Notes: generated by a model not told the origin, from the sequence alone. A DNA stretch of 64,000 nt from an uncultured Sphingomonas sp. (GCA_913775975.1 CAJYLQ010000044.1:40965-104964); one strand, 5' to 3'; positions 1 through 9,373 are shown, numbered from the stretch's first letter. Numbers and translations: made by a program.

Positions 1-967
1 CGACCGTTTCGGCATGCGTCCAGCCCAGCGTCGTCGTCCAGGACGGATTGACGTCGGTGATGATGCCTTCGCGATCGGTGACGACCTTCAGCACGGGCGA
101 CAGCGTCCAGATCCGTTCGCGGTCGCGCGCCAGCCGCCGCTCCTCGGTCACGTCGCGGCCCACCGCATGGACGCGGCCCGCATCGGGCACCGCCGTCCAG
201 GCGAAAGTGCGAAAGCCGCCGTCACGCGTGCGATAGCGATTCTCGAACGCCAGCGTCTCCAGCCCGCTCGCCAGCTTCTGCATCTCCGCCAGCGTCGCGG
301 CATGATCGTCCGGGTGCAGGAAGTCGGCGATGGCGCGGCCGACCATCTCCGTCTCCGCCCAGCCCAGCGTCCGCGTCGCGGTGGGGTTCACCGCGGTGAT
401 GATGCCCGCATCGGTCGCGACCAGCATCAGGTCGCGCGACATCGACCACAGCCGGTCGCGATCGTCCGCCAGCATCCGGTCCGCCAGCACCCGGTCGGTC
501 CGCTCGATCACGATCGCCATCACGCCCACCCGCCATCCAGCGGCGTCGCAGACTGGCGAATATTCCAGGTCCAGCCACACGTCGCCCGCCACGCCGTCGC
601 GCACCAGCGTCATCGGCTGGTCGCGATAGGACAGGGTCCGGCCCTCGCGCAGCACGGCCTGCATCACGTGCGCGTTGAAATCGGCGACCTCCGGCCAGCC
701 GTCCAGCACGTCGCTACCGAGGAGCGCGGGGTGGCGGTCGCCGGAAAAACGGCGATAGGCGTCGTTATAGATCATGACGCCGCTGTCGCCCCACAGCGTC
801 ACGATCGCGACGGGCGAGCGCAGCATCATGCCGATCGCCGCGCGCATCGATTCGCTCCAGTCCGACAATGGCCCGATCGCCGTCCGCGCCCAGTCGAACC
901 GCGCGATCAGATCGCCGGTATGTCCGCCGCCGGTCAGGAAACGTGTATCGGGATCGTCAACCGTCAT
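1..967 (-). CDS. PAS-domain sensory protein (probable histidine kinase), partial
   Basis: This gene is open at the left window edge, so only the N-terminal 322 residues are visible. The ATG at 967 begins MTVDDPDTRF. Around residues 20-150 lies a PAS-like region with the phrases GPLSDWSESMR and MIYNDAYRRFSG, which are typical of the first PAS module in sphingomonad hybrid histidine kinases. A second PAS domain follows at about 170-285 (TRTLGWAETEM, FLHPDDHA). A third begins just before the edge (TDREGIITDVNPSW). The catalytic output domain is not in the window, so kinase rather than diguanylate cyclase is an inference from the PAS type. No transmembrane segment is seen, which suggests a cytosolic sensor. 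It is separated from tlyA by about 150 bp and shares its direction. Confidence 0.75.
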   Translation of the reverse strand, partial: MTVDDPDTRFLTGGGHTGDLIARFDWARTAIGPLSDWSESMRAAIGMMLRSPVAIVTLWGDSGVMIYNDAYRRFSGDRHPALLGSDVLDGWPEVADFNAHVMQAVLREGRTLSYRDQPMTLVRDGVAGDVWLDLEYSPVCDAAGWRVGVMAIVIERTDRVLADRMLADDRDRLWSMSRDLMLVATDAGIITAVNPTATRTLGWAETEMVGRAIADFLHPDDHAATLAEMQKLASGLETLAFENRYRTRDGGFRTFAWTAVPDAGRVHAVGRDVTEERRLARDRERIWTLSPVLKVVTDREGIITDVNPSWTTTLGWTHAETV

Positions 968-1120
968 CTGGATCACACCGCCACGTCAAAGCAGAATACC
1001 GGCACATGGACCATGCGGCAGGGTGGTTAAGATCGACCTATCCACACTCGCGTCATGCAGCACTCATCCTGTTGTAAATCTCGGACAAGTTCGGTGTTCC
1101 CGAAAATCGGGGGCAAACGG

Positions 1121-1873
1121 TTACGGGGCTTCCGAGCCTGCGGGACTCCGGGCGGCGATCAGGAATTCGACATTGCCTTCCGGCCCGGTGATCGGGCTGG
1201 GCACCAGCACCTCCACCGTCCAGCCCGCAGCCGCCAGCCACGCCGCCACCGCATCGCAGACGCGCGCATGGACGGCCGGATCGCGCACCACGCCGCCCTT
1301 GCCCACCTCCTCGCGCCCCGCCTCGAACTGCGGCTTGATGAGCGCCAGCAGCCGCGCGCCGGGCTTCGCGAAGGTCATCGGCCGCTCCAGCACCTTGGCC
1401 AGCCCGATGAAGCTGGCATCGCAGACGATCAGGTCGACGGGCTCGGGAATATGGTCGGCGGTCAGGATGCGCGCGCTGGTCTGTTCGTGGACGATGACGC
1501 GCGGGTCCTGCCGCAGCTTCCACGCCAGCTGGTTGGTGCCGCTGTCGACCGCATAGACGCGCGCGGCGCCGCGCGTCAGCAGCACATCGGTAAAGCCGCC
1601 GGTGGAGGAGCCGACGTCGATCGCGACCGCGCCCGTCACGTCCCATCCCGCCTGGTCCAGCCCATGCGCCAGCTTGATGCCGCCGCGCGACACCCAGGGA
1701 TGGTCGCGCCCGCGCACGTCGAGCGGCACGTCCTCCGCCAGCTGCTGGCCCGGCTTCTCCACCTTGCGGTCGCCCGCGAAGACCAGCCCGGCCATGATGA
1801 GCGCCTGCGCGCGCGCCCGCGATTCGGCTAGGCCGCGATCGACGAGCATCTGGTCGGCGCGCTGCTTGGCCAT
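1121..1873 (-). CDS. tlyA: TlyA family rRNA 2'-O-methyltransferase
   Basis: The 250-residue protein has an N-terminal S4 RNA-binding domain (about residues 1-60, QMLVDRGLAESRARAQALI) and a FtsJ-like Rossmann methyltransferase domain. The SAM loop is DVGSSTGGFTD near residues 87-96. Family signatures CDASFI (about 151) and LIKPQFEAG (about 178) are present. TlyA enzymes methylate cytidine 2'-O positions in 16S and/or 23S rRNA; older annotation called them haemolysins. The ATG at 1873 gives the usual MAKQRADQMLV start. An in-frame start 45 bp upstream would add an unrelated leader and is less likely. Confidence 0.88.
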   Translation of the reverse strand: MAKQRADQMLVDRGLAESRARAQALIMAGLVFAGDRKVEKPGQQLAEDVPLDVRGRDHPWVSRGGIKLAHGLDQAGWDVTGAVAIDVGSSTGGFTDVLLTRGAARVYAVDSGTNQLAWKLRQDPRVIVHEQTSARILTADHIPEPVDLIVCDASFIGLAKVLERPMTFAKPGARLLALIKPQFEAGREEVGKGGVVRDPAVHARVCDAVAAWLAAAGWTVEVLVPSPITGPEGNVEFLIAARSPAGSEAP

Positions 1874-2002
1874 GATCGGTGCCGGCTCCCTGCCCCATAA
1901 AAGCCGCTCTATCGCCACGTCCGGGGCCGCAATTCAAGCCATTGCGGGGGTTGCGGGCAGGCTGTGCCCGACGCTACGGCCTGACGCCATATGGAAGGAC
2001 GC

Positions 2003-4354
2003 ATGACCCTTCGCCCGGTTCTGGCCCTGCTGGGCCTCCCCGCTCTCGTCACCGCCGCCCTGACGACCGTCGCGGCGAGGGCGCAGGTCGCCCCCTATGA
2101 CCTCGCCGGCCCGGCGCTGACCGTCAGCGTGACGCGCGGCGGCACGACGCTGCCGATCGCCGCCGTGCCCAATCTGGCGGAGGGGGACCGGTTGTCGGTG
2201 GCGGCGGATCTGCCGGCGGACCAGTCGGCGCGGTACATCCTCGTCCTCGCCTTTCTGCGCGGCGCGACCAACCCGCCGCCCAAGTCGTGGTTCTTCGAGG
2301 CGGAGACGTGGAACCGCAAGAAGAGCCGCCTGTCCGTCACCGTGCCAAAGGGCGCCGAGCAGGTGATCGCGGTGCTGGCGCCCGCCACCGGCGGCGATTT
2401 CAGCGCGGTGCGCGATGCGGTGCGCGGCCGGCCCGGCGCGTTCGTGCGCGCCTCGCAGGATCTGAACCAGGCCTCGCTCGACCGGGCGCGGCTCGACACC
2501 TATGTCGCCGCGATCAACCGCCGCGACGCGGCGGGCGGCGCACGCCTCGACCAGGTTTCGCCGCAGCTGGCGCGCAGCCTCGCCATCCGGCTGAAGGACG
2601 ACTGCCTCACCCGCCCGCCAGAGGCGCAGGCCGGCTGCCTGACCGGCGGCAGCGACGCGATGGTGCTCAGCGACGGGCACAGCAGCTCGATCGCGGAGGC
2701 GCTGACCGGCACGCCGACCGACCTCGCCTATCAGCTCAGCGCGACGCGAGAGGGGGGGCTGGGCTATTACAGCCCCTATATCGGCGTGGTCCGCGATGTC
2801 GCGCGGCTGCTCGGCGCGTTCCGCACCGCCAACTATCAATACATCCCCGCTCTCGCGACGCATGACGGCACCGCGCTGAAGCTGCTGCTCAACGCCGTCC
2901 CCTCCTTCGGCAAGCCCAAGTCGGTGCTCGTCGCCGCGCTGCCCCCGGTCAGCCGCCCGCTCCCCCCGCCGCTGCGCGCGACGAAGGCCGACGCGCACTA
3001 TTGCCTGACCCGTCCCGGTCTCGTCCTGCCGGTCGAGGGCGCGCCGCTGATCTACGCCACCCGCTACGCGCGCGACCTGTCGCTGCGGGTCGCGGCGCGC
3101 GACGGGCGGGTGCTCGATCTGCCGCTGATCGCCGATGCGGAGAAAGGTGGGCTGATTCTTGCCACGGACGCGATTCCCGTGGCGAATTTCGACACAGATC
3201 TGACCGGGCGGATCCACGGCGTCTGGGGCTTCGACCCGTTCGACGGCCCCCGCTTCACCCTCCAGATCGCCCGTGCCGAGGGCTGGCGCGCCCCCGATGG
3301 CGGCGAGCTGGTGACCGGGCGCGAGAACATGGTCGCACTGGCGGGCCCCGGCACCGCCTGCGTGGATGGTATGTCCTTGAAATTGCAAGATGGTTCCACC
3401 CGTCCCGTCAGCTGGGAGGACAAGGACGGCCTGGTCGCGAAGCTGCCGCTGACGGGCGCGCCGGCCGGTCGCATGACGCTGTCGATCCGGCTGGCGGGGC
3501 TGGCCGATCCCGTCGCGATCCCGCTGACCGCCTATGCGGAGGCGGGGCGGATCGACGGCTTCACCCTCCATGCCACTGATTCAGAGGGATTTTTGAGCGG
3601 CGCCCGGCTGGACACCATCGCCGCGCTGACGATCGACGGCACCCGCTTCCACCCCGGCGCGCTCACCCGTAGCGGCGGCAGCGACCGGCTGGCGATGATC
3701 GCCGACACCGCCCCCGCCTTCACCGCCGGAGAGGCGAAGACGGGCCGCGCGACAATGACCGACGGCCGCACCCTGCCCGTCCGCGTCACCATCGCCCCGC
3801 CCCGCCCCGCGGCGACGCTGCTGGACCTGTCGGCGACGCCTGCGACACCGCCGGGCCTGCTGCCGATCGCCCTGCCCGCGCGCACCGTATCGCAGCGCGA
3901 TCGCCTGACCTTTTCCTTGCGCTCCAGCGACTTGACGCGCTTCAATGCGGACGATCGTATAGAGATCGCCAGCGCCACGGCGCGCACAACCGTGCCGGTC
4001 CGGCTGCAGGATGCGACGATCGCGATCGCCAGCCTGTCGCCGGGCGAAGCGCTCGGCCCCTCCGCCGCCGGGCCGCTCCGCTACCGCGTGGTGCAGGGCG
4101 ATGTGGCGGGCGACTGGCAGCCGCTCGCCACGCTCGTCCGCCTGCCCGCGCTGACCGGCGCGACCTGCACCGCCACCGCCTGCACCGTCACCGGCCGCGA
4201 CCTGTTCCTGATCGCCGCGATCGGGACGACGCCCGTGCCGGAGGGCTATACCGGCGACAGCCTGACCGGCCCGCCCGCGACGGACGGACGTATCCCCTTG
4301 TCATTGCGCGATTCTCCCGGCCTTGTCGCAACCGTCGCGGCGACCGCGCGGTGA
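2003..4354 (+). CDS. Large exported protein of unknown function
   Basis: I do not recognise the family. The protein is 783 residues. Residues 1-28 form a Sec signal peptide (MTLRPVLALLGLPALV..., ending ARAQ), so it should act in the periplasm or at the outer membrane. The mature part is rich in short beta-prone segments and has several Cys spread through it (KDDCLTRPPEAQAGCL, DAHYCLTR, GTACVDG), with a Cys pair near the C terminus (GATCTATACTVTG). I see no catalytic motif. The ATG at 2003 is preceded by GGAAGGAC, a good ribosome binding site, and is preferred over the ATG at 1991. The stop overlaps the GTG start of the following Nudix hydrolase (GTGA), so the two are translationally coupled. 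Confidence 0.75.
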   Translation: MTLRPVLALLGLPALVTAALTTVAARAQVAPYDLAGPALTVSVTRGGTTLPIAAVPNLAEGDRLSVAADLPADQSARYILVLAFLRGATNPPPKSWFFEAETWNRKKSRLSVTVPKGAEQVIAVLAPATGGDFSAVRDAVRGRPGAFVRASQDLNQASLDRARLDTYVAAINRRDAAGGARLDQVSPQLARSLAIRLKDDCLTRPPEAQAGCLTGGSDAMVLSDGHSSSIAEALTGTPTDLAYQLSATREGGLGYYSPYIGVVRDVARLLGAFRTANYQYIPALATHDGTALKLLLNAVPSFGKPKSVLVAALPPVSRPLPPPLRATKADAHYCLTRPGLVLPVEGAPLIYATRYARDLSLRVAARDGRVLDLPLIADAEKGGLILATDAIPVANFDTDLTGRIHGVWGFDPFDGPRFTLQIARAEGWRAPDGGELVTGRENMVALAGPGTACVDGMSLKLQDGSTRPVSWEDKDGLVAKLPLTGAPAGRMTLSIRLAGLADPVAIPLTAYAEAGRIDGFTLHATDSEGFLSGARLDTIAALTIDGTRFHPGALTRSGGSDRLAMIADTAPAFTAGEAKTGRATMTDGRTLPVRVTIAPPRPAATLLDLSATPATPPGLLPIALPARTVSQRDRLTFSLRSSDLTRFNADDRIEIASATARTTVPVRLQDATIAIASLSPGEALGPSAAGPLRYRVVQGDVAGDWQPLATLVRLPALTGATCTATACTVTGRDLFLIAAIGTTPVPEGYTGDSLTGPPATDGRIPLSLRDSPGLVATVAATAR

Positions 4355-4896
4355 CGGACCGGCCGGAGATCGAGACGCTGTCCAGCCGCATCGCCTATGC
4401 CAATCGCTGGCTGCGCGTGCGCGAGGATCAGGTACGCCGCGCCGATGGCTCGACCGGTATCTATGGCGTCATCGAGCGGATCGACTTCGCGGTCGTCATT
4501 CCCGTCGAGCCGGACGGGTCGATCCATCTGGTCGAGCAATATCGCTATCCCGTGCGCGGCCGCTGGTGGGAACTGCCGCAGGGCGCCTGGGAGCACGCCC
4601 CCGATGCCGATCCCATCGCCGTCGCGCGCGGCGAACTGCGCGAGGAGACGGGGCTGACGGCCGGGCGGATGACGCATATCGGCCACCTTTTCCTCGCCGC
4701 CGGGATCGCCACCCAGGGCTATAACGTGTTCGTCGCGGAGGATCTGACGCACGCCGGCGACGCGCTGGAGGTCGAAGAACAGGGGCTGATCGCCCGCCGC
4801 TTCCCCCGCACGACGATCGAGGAGATGATCGCGAAAGGGCGGCTGAAGGACGCGACGACGATTGCGGCGCTGGCGCTCTACGACCGGAGACAATAA
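4351..4896 (+). CDS. Nudix hydrolase, ADP-ribose pyrophosphatase-like
   Basis: This 181-residue Nudix domain protein probably hydrolyses a nucleoside-diphosphate-linked substrate such as ADP-ribose. The Nudix helix reads GELREETGL after LPQGAWEH. The first Arg of the textbook REUXEEXGU box is Gly here, and the upstream Gly/Glu spacing is altered. I recall this GELREETG form as typical of one proteobacterial Nudix subgroup, so it is probably not a loss of function. The GTG start at 4351 overlaps the stop of the exported 783-residue protein by four bases. A strong intrinsic terminator follows at 4914-4950 and closes the two-gene unit. Confidence 0.85.
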   Translation: MTDRPEIETLSSRIAYANRWLRVREDQVRRADGSTGIYGVIERIDFAVVIPVEPDGSIHLVEQYRYPVRGRWWELPQGAWEHAPDADPIAVARGELREETGLTAGRMTHIGHLFLAAGIATQGYNVFVAEDLTHAGDALEVEEQGLIARRFPRTTIEEMIAKGRLKDATTIAALALYDRRQ

Positions 4897-4913
4897 CCCT
4901 CTGCATCGCAAAC

Positions 4914-4950
4914 AAAAAAAGGCCGGGACAAGCCCGGCCGATAAGTTTTT
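4914..4950 (+). terminator. Intrinsic terminator after the Nudix gene
   Basis: A 7-bp GC stem, GGCCGGG (4921-4927) with CCCGGCC (4933-4939), encloses the loop ACAAG. It is preceded by seven A and followed by GATAAGTTTTT. The upstream A run means it could also stop transcription coming from the other strand. Confidence 0.85.
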
Positions 4951-5047
4951 AGGAGAGGATGCCTGAAAGGCCCGTCCCTTTTGCAGCGCAGCATCGTATA
5001 CGACAAATGCTAAACATGCGTTTACACCTGCAGGAAATGCAATCGTG

Positions 5048-5617
5048 ATGTCTGCGCTCTTCGATCGACCCGTCGTGGAGGTGGCCCGCGCGCTTGTCGG
5101 CTGCCGGCTGTTCGTCGACGGCATCGGCGGGATGATCGTCGAGACGGAGGCCTATCATGCCGGCGATCCCGCCTCGCACAGCTTCGTCGGTCCCCGGCCC
5201 CGCACCGCCGCGATGTTCGGCCCGCCCGGCCACGCCTATGTCTATCGCAGCTACGGGCTGCACTGGTGCATGAACATCGTCGGCGGCGCGGAGACGGCGG
5301 CGGCGGTGCTGCTGCGCGCGATCGCCCCGACCGACGGGATCGAGACGATGATCGCGCGGCGCGGCCTGTCAGACCCGCGTCTGCTGTGCGCGGGACCGGG
5401 CCGGCTCTGCACGGCGCTGGGCATCACCGGGGCGATGGACGGCCTGCCGCTCGACGTCGCGCCCTTCGCACTGCTGCCGCGCGAGGCGGAGCCGGACATT
5501 CTGGTCGGCCCGCGCATCGGCATCAGCAAGGCGGTGGACGAGCCATGGCGGTTCGGGATGAAGGCCTCGCGCTTCCTCAGCCGGGGATTTCCAAGCAATA
5601 ACAAAGCGGCCCTATGA
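5048..5617 (+). CDS. DNA-3-methyladenine glycosylase (AAG/MPG family)
   Basis: This 189-residue protein is a compact alkylpurine DNA glycosylase that excises N3-methyladenine and related damaged bases in base excision repair. Recognisable signatures are IVETEAYHAGDPASH (the conserved Glu of VETEAY is the general base), PRTAAMFGPPGHAYVY with the intercalating/aromatic pocket residues, and YGLHWCMN. PGRLCTALGI and GPRIGISKA are also family-typical. The length matches bacterial homologues. GTG at 5045 directly precedes the ATG at 5048; I chose ATG. The gene has its own short upstream region after the 4914-4950 terminator and is convergent with the DUF1289 gene, 24 bp away. Confidence 0.9.
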   Translation: MSALFDRPVVEVARALVGCRLFVDGIGGMIVETEAYHAGDPASHSFVGPRPRTAAMFGPPGHAYVYRSYGLHWCMNIVGGAETAAAVLLRAIAPTDGIETMIARRGLSDPRLLCAGPGRLCTALGITGAMDGLPLDVAPFALLPREAEPDILVGPRIGISKAVDEPWRFGMKASRFLSRGFPSNNKAAL

Positions 5618-5641
5618 CGGCAGTGGACGCAGCCACGAGCG

Positions 5642-5845
5642 TCAATCGCGCCGCATCGCCTCCATCCGCGCAGGCAGCAACGCCTTGATCGCGAGCTTTT
5701 CCGCGACGGGGCGCGCGCCCCACCCGCAAATCTCGTCGATCGTCCGCGCACAGCCCCGGCACCAGCCGGTCACATCGTCGATCTCGCAGATATTGACGCA
5801 CGGGCTGGCCGCGTTGGCCGGCTCCGGCGGGCAATAGGCGATCAC
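5642..5845 (-). CDS. DUF1289 domain protein
   Basis: This is a 67-residue Cys-rich protein of the DUF1289 family, whose function is not established. Cys lie at about residues 5, 16, 20, 29, 32 and 40 (ASPCVNICEID, GWCRGCART, EICGW). This pattern suggests metal or Fe-S binding, but that is inference. The start is GTG at 5845 and overlaps the stop of the upstream helicase (GTGA), so it is probably translated by coupling from the helicase mRNA. Such coupling suggests that the two are co-produced at a fixed ratio. Confidence 0.85.
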   Translation of the reverse strand: MIAYCPPEPANAASPCVNICEIDDVTGWCRGCARTIDEICGWGARPVAEKLAIKALLPARMEAMRRD

Positions 5846-7257
5846 GGCTGGATGACGAGCGCCACCTGAAGGAAGTCCGGCACCGGCCCGTTCCAGCCGA
5901 CATCGGGCCCCTCGTCCCGCTCGTCGCGGCGGGGGCGGCGGTCGTCATAGCGTGATTCGTGCCGGGGGCGACGCTCCTCGCGACGCGGTCGCTGATCGTC
6001 CTGCCGGGCGCGGGGTTCCTCCTGCCGGGGGCGGCGGTCCTCGGACTGCGCCCGCGCCTCTTCACGCGGTGCGGCGTCGACCGGCGCACGCTCCCGCCGT
6101 TCGCGGCGCGGCCGGGCCTCCGGCGCGGGCGCCTCTGGCAGTGCCTCCAGCCGGGCGATCTTCTGGCCGGTCAGCTTCTCTATATTCTCGACATTCTCGG
6201 CATCGTCGGGTGCCACGAAGGTATAGGCGGTGCCCGTCGCCCCCGCGCGACCCGTCCGGCCGATCCGGTGGACGTAATCGTCCGGGTGCCAGGGCGCATC
6301 GAAGTTGAAGACGTGGCTGACGCCCTTGATATCCAACCCGCGCGCCGCGACGTCGGAGGCGACGAGGATGTTCACGTCGCCCTTGCGGAACAGGTCCAGT
6401 TCCGCCAGCCGCTGCGGCTGTTCCATGTCGCCATGAATTTCGCCCGAGCGGAAACCGTGCCGCTTCAGCGACTTGTTCAGCTCGCGCACCGTCGTCTTGC
6501 GGTTGCAGAAGATGACCGCGCTCGTCACCTCGGGCTGGGCGAGCAACTGCCGCAGCCGGTCCCGCTTCTCGAACGCCGACGCCTTCACCGGCACCAGCCA
6601 TTGGGTGATGTTGGTGTTGGTGGAGGCGGGGCGCGCCACCTCGATCTGCTTGGGATTGTCGAGGAATTTGTCCGCCAGCTTCTTGATCGGCGGCGGCATC
6701 GTCGCGGAGAAGAGCAGCGTCTGGCGCTGCTTCGGCAGCTTCGTGCAGATTTCCTCGATATCGGGGATGAACCCCATGTCGAGCATCCGGTCCGCCTCGT
6801 CGATGACCAGCATCGAACAGCCCGTCAGCAGGATGTTGCCGCGACCGAACAGGTCCATCAGCCGGCCCGGCGTCGCGATCAGTACGTCGACGCCCTTTTC
6901 CAGCGCCTTGATCTGGTCGCCCATCGACACGCCGCCGATCAGCAGCGCCATCGACAGCTTGCTGTTGGCGCCGTACTTCTCGAAATTCTCGGCGACCTGC
7001 GCGGCGAGTTCGCGCGTCGGCTCCAGGATCAGGCTGCGCGGCATCCGCGCGCGGCTGCGGCCATGGGCCAGGATGTCGATCATCGGCAGCACGAAGCTGG
7101 CGGTCTTGCCCGTCCCCGTCTGCGCGATGCCGATGATGTCGCGCATCATCAGCACGGGCGGGATCGCCGCCGCCTGAATCGGGGTGGGCTCGGTATAGCC
7201 GGCTTCGGCTACGGCCCGCAGGAGTTCGTCGGAAAGGCCGAGATCGGCAAAGGGCAT
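5842..7257 (-). CDS. rhlE: DEAD-box RNA helicase, RhlE type
   Basis: This 471-residue ATP-dependent RNA helicase has all core motifs in order: Q motif (YTEPTPIQ), Walker A AQTGTGKT, PTRELAAQ, TPGRL, DEAD, SAT, IHGDMEQPQR, VASDVAARGLD and HRIGRTGRAG. The C-terminal 100 residues are a low-complexity Arg/Glu/Asp/Pro tail (repeated RRPR, RRDER), as in RhlE proteins, where such tails bind RNA. The ATG at 7257 gives MPFADLGLSD, the family start; the frame stays open further upstream but without homology. The role is ribosome assembly or RNA remodelling and decay. The gene shares a message with the DUF1289 gene. Confidence 0.92.
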   Translation of the reverse strand: MPFADLGLSDELLRAVAEAGYTEPTPIQAAAIPPVLMMRDIIGIAQTGTGKTASFVLPMIDILAHGRSRARMPRSLILEPTRELAAQVAENFEKYGANSKLSMALLIGGVSMGDQIKALEKGVDVLIATPGRLMDLFGRGNILLTGCSMLVIDEADRMLDMGFIPDIEEICTKLPKQRQTLLFSATMPPPIKKLADKFLDNPKQIEVARPASTNTNITQWLVPVKASAFEKRDRLRQLLAQPEVTSAVIFCNRKTTVRELNKSLKRHGFRSGEIHGDMEQPQRLAELDLFRKGDVNILVASDVAARGLDIKGVSHVFNFDAPWHPDDYVHRIGRTGRAGATGTAYTFVAPDDAENVENIEKLTGQKIARLEALPEAPAPEARPRRERRERAPVDAAPREEARAQSEDRRPRQEEPRARQDDQRPRREERRPRHESRYDDRRPRRDERDEGPDVGWNGPVPDFLQVALVIQP

Positions 7258-7364
7258 GCAAGTGTCCGAAAAAGGGCCACGCGATGGTTTGCGCGCCGCA
7301 TCCGGCGCTTGCCCAACGGGGCGCAAATGTCAAGGAAAGAGCGCCGGCACCCGCCCCGGGGCGC

Positions 7365-7814
7365 TCAGCGGCGCGGCGCCAGCCGGCGGAAACTGTCGAT
7401 CGGGCAGCGCCCGCCCGAACGCACGCGGATCGCGTCGCGCCCCGCACAGATCCGGCCATCGGCACCGGGACGGATATACAGGCCGGCATAGAAATCGGCG
7501 GAGCGGCAGTCACCATCCAGCCGCGCGCGCATCCAGTGCCCGTCGGCGGTCAGCAGGTCGACGGCGGCGGGCTCCGTGATCGCGGCGGCCACCATCTCGT
7601 TGACGCCCAGGCATTTGGGGCCCTTGTGCTCCTTCCAGTCCCGCTGCGGCGACACGACGCGTTGCAGCGGCGCGCCCGTCATGCGCGGCACGCGGATCGT
7701 GATCCGCTCATGCACCACGATCTGCGCGTCGCCAGCCGAATCGAAACCGGCCACGATCGCCGCGAGCGCGAGGACCGGGCGAACGATGCGGGCGGGGATG
7801 GCTGCGATCGTCAT
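7365..7814 (-). CDS. Exported hypothetical protein
   Basis: This is a 149-residue protein with an N-terminal hydrophobic stretch (about residues 10-24, IVRPVLALAAIVAGF) followed by a possible signal cleavage before QIVVHER. The mature part has four Cys (PKCLG, GDCRS, RICAG, GRCP), which could form two disulphides in the periplasm. I do not recognise the family. It stands alone between the helicase unit and the divergent FAD oxidase gene. Codon use matches its neighbours, so it is likely a real gene. Confidence 0.65.
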   Translation of the reverse strand: MTIAAIPARIVRPVLALAAIVAGFDSAGDAQIVVHERITIRVPRMTGAPLQRVVSPQRDWKEHKGPKCLGVNEMVAAAITEPAAVDLLTADGHWMRARLDGDCRSADFYAGLYIRPGADGRICAGRDAIRVRSGGRCPIDSFRRLAPRR

Positions 7815-7877
7815 GAATGTCCGACGCCTTGCGCGCTATCGTTGAACACCGGCTTAACCGCGCCTACCGACACGCGC

Positions 7878-9311
7878 ATGACACCGCAACAACAGGCGAT
7901 GCTGGCCGATCTGGCGCCCATGCTGGGTGAAGGCGGAATCGTGACCGACCCGGCGGCGATCGCGCCTTGGGAGATCGACTGGCGCCGCCGCTGGCAGGGC
8001 CATGCCCCCGCCCTTCTCCAGCCCCGATCCACCGCGGAGGTCGCGGCGATCGTCCGCGCCGCCGCCCGGCACCGCGTGCCGCTGGTGCCGCAGGGCGGCA
8101 ACAGCTCGATGGTCGGCGGCGCGACGCCGCCGGCGGACGGCGGCGCGCTGCTGCTGTCGCTACGCCGGATGACGGCGATCCGCAGCCTGACGGGCACGCT
8201 GGCCGTGGCGGAGGCGGGCGTCATCCTGCAGACGCTGCAAGAGGCGGCGCTGGCGACGGGCCGCCGCTTTCCCCTGACGCTGGGCGCGCGCGGCACCGCG
8301 ACCGTCGGCGGCCTCGTCTCGACCAATGCGGGCGGCACGCAGGTGCTGCGCTTCGGCACGATGCGCGGCCTCGTCGCGGGGGTGGAGGCGGTGCTGGCGG
8401 ACGGCAGCGTGCATGACGGGACGGCGGCGCTGGCGAAGGACAATCGCGGCTACAGCCTCGACCAGCTGCTGATCGGCGCGGAGGGAACGCTGGGCATCGT
8501 CACCGCCGCCGCGCTGAAGCTGGTGCCCGCGATCGGCGCGCGTACCGTCGCCTGGGCCGCCGTCGCCGATCCGGCCGCCGCACTCGCGCTGCTGCGCCGG
8601 TTCCAGGCGGCGGGCGACGCGGTGGAGAGTTTCGAGATCATGCCGCGCGAAACGCTGGCGGCGGCGCTGGCGCATGTGCCGGGCGCGCGCAGCCCGCTGG
8701 CGAGCGATCACGCCTGGCACCTGCTGATCGAGGCCACCGCGCCGCTCGGCGCCGCCCCGCCGCTCGCCTTCGTCGAGGGCGTGCTGGCTACCGCGCTGGA
8801 AGACGGGCTGATCGCCGACGCGACGATCGCGGCCAGCGAGGCGCAGGCCGAGGCGTTCTGGCGGCTGCGCGACAGCCTGTCCGATGCGGAGCGTGCGACC
8901 GGCCCCGCCGCGCAGCACGACATCGCGGTGCCGGTCGACGCCATGCCCGGCTTCATGGTGGAGGCGGCGGCGGCATGCGAGGCACGCTTTCCCGGCACCC
9001 GCGCGTCCGGCTTCGGCCATCTGGGCGACGGCAACATCCACTTCCACGTGCGCGCGCCGAGGGGTGCCGACCGCGCCCGCTGGACGGCGGAGGAAGCCCC
9101 CGGCATCAGCCGCTTCGTTCACGATCTGGTGACGCAGGCGGGCGGCACCATCTCGGCGGAACATGGCATCGGCCAGATGAAGCGCGCGGAACTGGCCCGC
9201 CTCGCCCCGCCCGGTCGACTTCATGCGCTCGCCGCGATCAAGGCCGCACTCGACCCGCTCGGCATCCTCAATCCGGGCAAGCTGCTTGCGCCGCCCCCGG
9301 CTGGTCAATAG
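7878..9311 (+). CDS. FAD-linked oxidoreductase (D-lactate / 2-hydroxyacid dehydrogenase family)
   Basis: The protein is 477 residues. The N-terminal half is an FAD_binding_4 (PCMH) domain with VPQGGNSSMVGG, the flavin pyrophosphate loop, and ATVGGLVSTNAGG. The C-terminal half is an FAD-oxidase_C domain with GHLGDGNIHFHV, whose His residues bind metal or substrate, and ISAEHGIGQMK. Members oxidise D-lactate, glycolate or D-2-hydroxyglutarate; sequence reading alone cannot choose among them. The ATG at 7878 starts MTPQQQAML. The reading frame extends about 600 bp further upstream, but that part overlaps the opposite-strand gene and is spurious. Confidence 0.87.
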   Translation: MTPQQQAMLADLAPMLGEGGIVTDPAAIAPWEIDWRRRWQGHAPALLQPRSTAEVAAIVRAAARHRVPLVPQGGNSSMVGGATPPADGGALLLSLRRMTAIRSLTGTLAVAEAGVILQTLQEAALATGRRFPLTLGARGTATVGGLVSTNAGGTQVLRFGTMRGLVAGVEAVLADGSVHDGTAALAKDNRGYSLDQLLIGAEGTLGIVTAAALKLVPAIGARTVAWAAVADPAAALALLRRFQAAGDAVESFEIMPRETLAAALAHVPGARSPLASDHAWHLLIEATAPLGAAPPLAFVEGVLATALEDGLIADATIAASEAQAEAFWRLRDSLSDAERATGPAAQHDIAVPVDAMPGFMVEAAAACEARFPGTRASGFGHLGDGNIHFHVRAPRGADRARWTAEEAPGISRFVHDLVTQAGGTISAEHGIGQMKRAELARLAPPGRLHALAAIKAALDPLGILNPGKLLAPPPAGQ

Positions 9312-9373
9312 AGCGCTGTCCCAGTCTGCGTCGGGCGGGGGGCCTTGCGCATGTTCCATACGGAGTTTCTGCC

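Noticed and set aside
1934..3571. 545-codon open frame on the minus strand
   Set aside because: It is antisense to the 783-residue exported protein, is Arg/Gln-rich with no domain, and reflects high GC content removing stop codons.
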